A stretch of 64,000 nt of DNA from Flabesymbios commensalis (Eukaryota > Annelida > Polychaeta > Terebellida > Flabelligeridae), in assembly GCA_964017125.1 (NCBI GenBank), contig OZ024905.1:39784869-39848868 (forward strand), in the 5' to 3' direction. Under the pieces are notes generated by a model. That model ran no database searches. It worked only from the letters and a program-made list of their open reading frames with translations, and was not told where the DNA came from. The stretch's first letter is position 1, and each line of letters opens with the position of its first letter. This document shows positions 33,201 to 42,200 of this stretch, piece by piece. A program made the position numbers and the translations under genes.

Positions 33201-36200
33201 ATTTGTATATCTGAAGGACGATTGAATGTTTTCACAGCATTGGGCCACATGCTGTTGGCATCGGCCCAGCGTTGGGTAGACAATCAGTGCTGCAGGTGTG
33301 TCCCCCCGTGTCCTGACTATAAGACACCAATTAGCGGCGACTGCTCTGATCTTACCGTCTAATACGTGGGAATAGGTGATGTAAAGTGCTTAATATTGCT
33401 GACTTGTTTTGTTTACATGGCAATATACGACCTGGAAATACAACTATTTCGCTCTTTTTCGCTGCTTTAAAATTGTTTTTTGACTTTCTCGTATTTTTAG
33501 TTAAGATCAGTAGGCTATATAGCTTTATATAAATTAAATTTTCAAAATTGAAAATGTCATTGAAAATGTCTCATCCCAAGGGGTCCCTTTAAACTCACCT
33601 TTTACATCATTTCCCAATTTCTAATCAGATGAAAATGAAATGAATCGGGCTTTAGGCCACTTTTGTGCGCATACAGGCTAAATTGGGTCATGCGAACATC
33701 CAGAGGATGGTGTGATGATAGTGAGATGACGCTGCCCTACAGACACAGGATTCGAAATTCAAACCCTGGCGGTCTGAGGCCGAGCACGCTACCTCTCGGT
33801 CACGGAGGCTCCCCAATGTCGAATCAACACATGCTGTCGGTATTAAATTCCAAACATATATTCTCATTAATTCGTAGAAAATGATAAAAAATGATGCTCT
33901 GCAAACTATCAAACCTTGTTCGTTTAATCCACAGTGACGATCATCCGTTTCGCCGACATGGTGGTCAGGCCAATTTAGTCCTAATTGGCTTTTTGTCCTT
34001 ATATTATATACTAGCCACCTTTCTAAATTATCGTCATCAACTTGGTCAAACTTTACAATTTTTACGTGATTGTAAAGTTTTATTACATTTTAGCTGACTT
34101 AAAGTAAGCTAACCATCTATGACACCAACTAAATACATGCATTAATCCAACCTTGGTGTAACTTTTTGTGTCAATAATGTATATAATGGGCGGCGGTTTC
34201 AGCTTTTATTTTTGATAATAAACAACTGATTTATAATAAATAGATTAAAAAAAGTGTTGTCTTAGAGAATCACCCATTGTAGCATATGTACTTGATTAAA
34301 TTACTAAACTGAAATCACTTCATCGGGCCTTTTAACATGGTAAACTTTTATATCTACACTTATTACTATCATATTTTTCGAAACTCCCTCTCTGGACTAT
34401 ACCTGGGAAGATCCATAGACTCTAGTTTCTTGACGTTCATTTATTAAGTTGTGCAGTAAGATTGTGAAGGTTTTCGTATGTTCTCTATTTTATTGTTACA
34501 GTGTCACTGTAAAGTCGGATGATAGGTGATGGTCTTCAGACTTGATATCAGACTATAAACCTGCACCTTTACCCTTTTACCTTTTACATCGAGAAAGCTT
34601 GAAGAAACTAATCTCTTTAGCCCTGCAAGCGTATAGTTAATTTCCCTGCAAGCCTAATTCATCTCCAGCCACCGCTGTACTAAGTGCTGAATTATCAGAT
34701 TAATGTCACCAGAAACCTATTTATTAAACTAATGAATCCCAGTGAAAGTTTGGACTTTTCCCGAGAAAGACCTCGAAAGCGCCACCTTTTCTGGCCTTTC
34801 CATTTTCGTGCACATGGCTTCCATCAGACGGGATTGTGGTCTGCCTATCGCGGCGCAAAACGACACGTCTCGCTCATCAACCGGCCGGCTCTTCTATCTT
34901 CTCACGCTGACCCGTGCTATTTTAACGTTGGGCCAGCGTCGCAGACGGGTCATAGCTTATTGCTATCCGAGATGCCACCCCCGCAACATCATGGCACATG
35001 CAAAGCCGTAATTGTGGCCATCAATCAATGCTAGACATGTGGAATAATATTGTATAGGCAAGATGACTCATACGGCCTTTAATCAGATTTGAGCTTTCAA
35101 ATCAAGGATTGTTTCCCCGTCAAATGATGAATCATTCCGGAAGGTCGCTCTGTATAAATATATTTAAAATATGATTGGTTAATATTATAAATAATGTATG
35201 TTTTTTTGCTCAAACTTTCTGCATAATAAACTGACATTATTATGATCAATTAAACAGAAAATGAATCTCAATGAATATATGAATGAATGAATGAATGAAT
35301 GAATGAATGAATGAATGAATGAATGAATGAATGAATGAATGAATGAATGAAAGGGGTTTAAGACCACTTTTGTGCACATACAGGCTTATATATTGGCAAT
35401 AAATCGGGTGACACTGCCCATTAACACAGAATTCGAAATAAATTCGAGGCCGGCCGTTGGTCTGATGTCGAATACGTCACAGGTAGAGTAGGTCACACAG
35501 AGACTCCCTACAGTAACAAACCCGCAATCTCCGACCAGTATGAGAGACTGCACAGCTTTTACAACTGCACTATGAATCTCCATCTGATTTCTTAACCTTT
35601 TCACTACCATACATGACGGAAATTTCCGTCGTCATTCGTCAATGAACGTAACCATAAAATGACACAAATTTTCGTCAAATATATACTACATTTATGTATT
35701 TTTCGTCATTTGAAGCTGGAAATTGCGTTAGCAATTCCAGCTTCAAATGACGAAAAATAGAACTCCTACACCAGTATATCTGGATCCTGGCATGCACCCC
35801 GGCCTGGAAGTCAAAGGGTTAATTAAAACGTTTTGGACCATAACCACAGCAAGCTTAAGATGTTAGCTGTTAGTGGTGGTTTAATACGGGCGACGTTGAC
35901 CCAACATTAAACCAAGGAGGTCAATTCTGATATATTTTGTCCGGAGAGGCAGATGGAATCCAGAGTTTTTTAATGCCGTGGCCCAACGATCACTGACGAC
36001 ACGCGCCACCGCGAAGTTGAACAAAGTTATATTTAAGTGTTTTTTTGAGTCGTGTTTTAACATCTGACTTGGTGTTTCGATTAGATGCCAGGTAAATGTC
36101 GCTACATTTGCATGTTTAGGGAAAAGCTATATATGATTATTAAGCATGCCCTCAATTATCGGGATGCTTATAGTGTTTGGCCCTTTTCCGCCGCCGCTAC

Positions 36201-39200
36201 CACATCATGCTCCAACGTGATTGAAACGTTCACTCAAAACATTTCTTTATTTTACACCTTTACTGTTTCACTGAAATTCTTCCTATGTATACTTTTTAGA
36301 AGCGGTTTTTCTAGATGTATCATGACCACCCTTGTGAAAGCGATATATATAGGTTTATTTCAGCAATAGGCCCAGCGGCCTGTGAGCATACAATACAATA
36401 CAAATCCAATAATATGCCATGGCGTGTGAAGATAATATAAGTGATACAAATATAATATAATTATGATCACTCCAGTTTGTACAAACCTTTATACACATAT
36501 ATGGCCAAGTTACGGATCGTTTTTCTGTTTTCACTCGTAAGGAGTTGTGTTAATTTAAACATTGAAGGGTTAACAAAATAATAAGATTTTGTATAGCGGC
36601 GGCGAAGTTCAACAAGATTATCTTTTTTACAGATTAAAATGAAATGATATTCATCTTCCAGCTCCTGACAGTGCTGACATAACCTTTTTTTTCGCGGCTG
36701 TCCTAACCATCGACCACTTACAATTGCAAGCCTGTGATTTCGGGCGAAAAATTTACACATTGCATATCTATATTTAGGAATGGTAACAACATCAAAATAT
36801 AAACTATAAGAAAACCTCACTTTCACATGTCTATACAATTCCATATCTGAACCAGTCTCCATATCTCCAAACCAGCCTTGTATAAACTGATCATGTAACC
36901 GCTGTTTACAAATATTTAAAAAACGGTGAGTATTTCCTACGCCTTGTGCCGTCCATACGTCTGCAAATCCCAGTTTAAACAGTAAATTTCGTGTAAGACT
37001 ATATTGCGAACCATTTGCTGGATTACATTTGGAGGTTTACGTGACAGCTAGATCTAGACATGGCTCACGGTCTGATTAACTTTTGGGACCACGACAGTCA
37101 TGATGATGGGTGGAGACATTTTGTTGAAAAAATACTCAAAGTGGTTGATGCAGCATGTGCACCTATAAAAAACAATTTCTTGGTGATTTTTCTTTTTTGA
37201 GAGGGATGTGCGATGAGTATGTGCATACTTTTGTAGCTCTATATTCACTGGGCAACACATTACAACATACCCTCCCAGTGTTCATCCCAACTCAGAGTGA
37301 CCAGTCACCACTCAAGTAGCCAAAAGCTGTATATAGTTGCCAAATTTTAAAATTGGTAGTCAAGTAAAATTTTGTTATTTTATGGTATAATTTCTGATAT
37401 TTGTGGTAGTTGCAAACATGACTTTTCGTTTGGACTAATTTAGTGGTCAGTTTATGAATAACAGCCATAGGGAGAGTGGTCTGTATCCAAATTAGTAGCC
37501 AAAGCTAAATTTTAATAGCCAATTTGGCTGGCTGCTGCCAATGGCTACTTGGTCACTGACTAGGATTAGCACTGTCCTCTTGCTCAGTGGAGATACTGTT
37601 AAATGTCACTGAATTTATCAAATAGTTTGCGGTAGATGCTCAGTTAATCCAATATTTTAATTGGGTGGGAGGGGGTGTATTTTCAAAAAGTAAATACTTT
37701 TCATCATTTGAAGCTGGTATTTCGTCGCCTCGGAGCTAAAGGATCCTATCTGCCACTCTAACGAGTGTCAGATAGGATCCTTTAGCTCCGAGGCGACGAT
37801 TTCGTCAGCAATTCCAGCTTAAAATGAGTTAAAACGAGCAAGAAACAATTGAGCAGCACGTGTGTTAAACCATTCAGCAGGATCTGACGTCAAGACAATT
37901 AAATATTTATAATGCCAGTAGACCCATACCCATATTCAAATGAAGAGGACACAGCTAACTAAGACATTTAGGATGATTACAAATTAAAAAAATGTAGTCT
38001 CCGAGGTTTATACAAAAATATTTGCGCGTTGTAAGGGCTAAACCATTCCTCTATTTGTTTGTTTGATTACAGCAGACAGACCTTCATCCACGGAGTTTAT
38101 GGTTGACCCTATGACCCCCTCCGGGGAGGAGGTGCGTACGTCACGGTCCCCCATGTCTGTGTCAGACAGAGATGTCAGGGCGGAGTCAGCGTCACCAAAA
38201 CCAGCTCACCAGAAACAACACAACAACAGCCTGCAGATACCACAGAACGGCAATATGCTGAAACGAGCTGCAGATCAACCAGAACAGGTGCGATAACACA
38301 TAAAACGTCATATTTGTTACTTGTTAACCCTTTAAGTGCTATGCACGATTATAGTCGTTTTTAGACAGTAATACAGTCAGTTTGTTTGCAAGCCAACGAC
38401 CAAGTAGGGGCCAGGGCTAAGGGCTTTGAATTATGAGCTCATATATGTCGCTCAAGTATATATGAACTTGCTGTGATTTGAGAACTTGCTCTTAATGAGG
38501 CTTTGGGTATGAAACGCATATTTAGTATTATTATGGAATAGGGCCTTGGCCTACCCACGGGCACTATTGCATTCTTGGGGATACCTCTAATCTATTTTTT
38601 TCAGCTGATTAAATCATAGTTATTGAGAATGAAATGTGTGTTAAAACGAGATTTATACAAATATTTTCATCCACTTTGTTGTGGATCGCTTCAAGTTGGT
38701 GAAAGATTAAATAAGATAATTTATCGGATAAAGGGTTATTACATTATTCTGCTGGGACCGTATACATATAGGTTTTCAAACAAACTTTAAACAAAAATAA
38801 ATTCCACCGAACCTATGGATGATTGATGAATAAAATAATTCGATTTGCGAGATGTCTTTTTGTCATAAATAGAACTATATGTCGTCATTTTGAAGCTCAA
38901 GATTGAAGAAACAATTAAAAATCATGACTCAAGTTAAAGTATCATATTTGATAATTCGTTTCCAACAGTACATCTACTATATATGGTACTGCTGATGTAG
39001 AAGTGGTACCAGAGATCATTTATTATATCAATAATCCCTGACGGTATTACTGATGTGGCTTCAATGAGCAGATGAGAGCATTGAAAGCATTGAGGGAAAG
39101 ACCACGATTTTAAATATTACCAATGTATTTTTTCAGGATCGGCCTCCTCTAAAAACAGCCTTCAAAGACAGGAACTTCTCTCCTGCGTCACTACAGATCA

Positions 39201-42200
39201 ACTCGTGAGTACCATACACTGTCAAGTACCATATCAAGTAATATCGGGATATGTAAGAATTTCCTTTTTCCGTCCATCTAAGAGTATCAGGTGGAGGGGG
39301 GGGGGGGTGTCATGTCCTCGTCATCGAAGACATCACCATATTATGTTTATGTGAGTGGAGTGTGGTAAGAACGTAAATAGATTTACGGTAGATGAAAATC
39401 GCGTGGTGTAAAAGTTTTTTATTTTAGTTCATTTAATTTTAACACTCAATATTGAAATAATTTCCGGCGGCGCCGAATCCATAACAATTGATGAAGTAGC
39501 GCTTTGGCAATGCTAAAAATGTTGACCCCAATTGAAAAAAATTACAGTAATACAAATTAGAAATTTCGACAAACTAAGAGTCATCTCCATCCACTACAAG
39601 CCGCGAATTGCTGTCGCAAATCTCGACTTGTAATGGATGAAGATGATTCGATGTGGGTGAAAAAGTAAAAAAAAATTGCCTAGTATTGGTAAACCAGTTT
39701 CATGGAAATATTAATTCTAAAACCCTTGGATGTAGGAAAATTAATTCTGTTTTCAGATGCCTGAACCTACAGCACCGAAATTTTCATATAGTACTAGCCG
39801 CAAATTACTTGGCGGTTGTGACAAATTTTTCAATATTGCCATATTTTGTTTCAGCATTTTCATGAAAGTTATCTATATCTAAAACCCTTTGGTGTAAGAA
39901 ATAAAGTCATTTTCCAGCGAAATGATGCTTCGATGCATCCTGATATAGAATAGTTATGTGACAGTCAATCGCCGCACTGAAAAAAACAAAATTCTACTGA
40001 CCGTGTAGACATAACACAGGTATTCAAATGAAGCAGAAAAGGCTAACTAAGGCCTTTATGATGATTTGAAATTGAAAAAAAACAACTTTTGTCTCCATGG
40101 TTTATACAAAAGTATTTCAGCAGCACGCTTAAGCTGCACGAGGGTGAAGTCATTCACACCCAAGTCAATGTCTGGGTATGGGTGTCATAGCAAACAAAAA
40201 CAAAACTATTACCATAAAAAGCTTTATGTGAAACCAAAATAGCCTGTCTGGCCGTCCCTCTGTGTAGACGTTCACAGCAAAGCCATGATCTGCCTCGAGT
40301 GAACCATCTATCTCTGCCATCTTATCAACCCTTGTCCTGCTGGATTGCTTCAATTGTATTTTTTGTCATTTGAAGCTGGAAATTGCGTTGCTTCAAATGA
40401 CGAAAAATATTACAATTTATGTAAAATAGACATGTCTAAAATTAAATTATCGGATCAACAAAGCATCTATTAAGAACTATTTTATCAAAATTAAGTGATA
40501 TTTTTATTGATCTAAAATATCCTTCAACCCATATATATGCGGGCATAGCAGGCCAAGGGTTAAGTTTTTACCTGTAATAAGATGTGATGCTATCTCTGAT
40601 AGATATCAGAGAATCACCTGTATTCATCAATTCGCAGAGTGCACTTCTCAACTATGTACACCCCAGGGCTATTCAACTATGCATTTTAGCAAAATGTACA
40701 TCGTCACTGATATCTCTTCTCATTTTCATTCAACTTGAGATGATAACTCTTTCACTGATAATCACGACTTTAATCATTTTCAAATTGCTGTATTGGCAGG
40801 TTTAACCCTTTCAGGCCTGAATTTACCATTGTCATCTTCATCCACTACAAGCCGAGAATTGCTCACGCAATTCTCGACTTGTAGTGGATGAAGATGATTT
40901 GGTGCGATTTAAAAATTACAGAAAATTGCCATGTTTTCGTAAACCACTTTCAGGGAAATTTTCGTTCTAAAAACCTTAGTTATTGGACAATTAAGTCTGT
41001 TTTCAGGGATGTAAAATGATGCTTTTATGCATCGTGGGGGCCTAAAGGGTTAATCACAGTTATCATGGTTATTGGGAATGAAATGTGTTTAAACGTCCAA
41101 GAATTGCAAATGTGTTAGGCCTTAAATTAAACTGATAGATTATGAGTAGTTTTCACCCCCTAGAAGTTGCGGGTTGCGGTAGCGGCTCAGACAACTTTAA
41201 GTGAGTAAAAATTTAGATATAATCATTTGGCGGGAAAAGAGGTAATTTGATTGAAAATTAATAAAATGCCTCAGTATAACCTGATAACATCTCAAATGGA
41301 AGCTTTGTATGTTCTTTTTTTAATGGATTCTGCTATTTTTATTAAGTGAACATGATTCAAAATATGTTATTTAGTGCATAGTTATTGTAAAAGAAACTTT
41401 CAGCGCGGGGAACGTCTTTAGATTCTGAAGTCAATCTGGGAACTGCTTAACCATCAGAAGGGAAACTAAAAAGAGATGATACACCTACGTGTTTACTCAG
41501 GTCTTACTTTTGTCTTTTTTTGTCAGCTAATACTTTTTTCATGTTGACCCAATTTCCTAACATCAAATGACAAAAAGATCTTTCAAATTGACTTATAAAT
41601 CCTATTCACGGGGCAGCTACTACATAATACTTTTTATAAATTTCAGTGATCATATTTGGGTTGAAACATGTTTGAAAACATACATATACGAGCTGATACT
41701 GAGATGATTTTGTTTTGTTATCAGGAACATAACAGGCAGCCAGCTGGAGTTCTTCCGTCTTCTTGATGAGAAAATAGAACTGGTATGTATCATTATAATC
41801 AAGATCTTTATAGACTTAAGTAAAGTTATCTTTAGACATAAGTCATTAACTACTAGTAATTGAGTCTTTCTATTGTGTTGTCCATTATTGTAGTTATTGC
41901 ACGCTTGTATCACACAGAAGTCATTAAAGGCCAGGTATCCACATTTTAACTATATTAAATGAGAAACTAGCCCGTCACCCAGTTATGTACATTATGAGAT
42001 AGCTGCCGACGTCTGGCCGCTGACGATTCCCAGATTCAAATGACGAAAAAAATTAATATTTATAAAAAATAGACTCACATCTGTAAAACCGAATTAGTTG
42101 ATTAACTAAGCATATATCACAAAAAATCTGTGGCATTTTATTTCGTTTAAAACTTGCTTCAAGGCGTATATATATATGCGGTTTCAGCAGCACAAGGGTT

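Noticed and set aside
34684-35034. Two overlapping plus frames of 89 and 116 codons in intron 1
   Set aside because: They run through a family E centre (GGGCCAGCGTCGCAGACGG), and neither has domain-like features.
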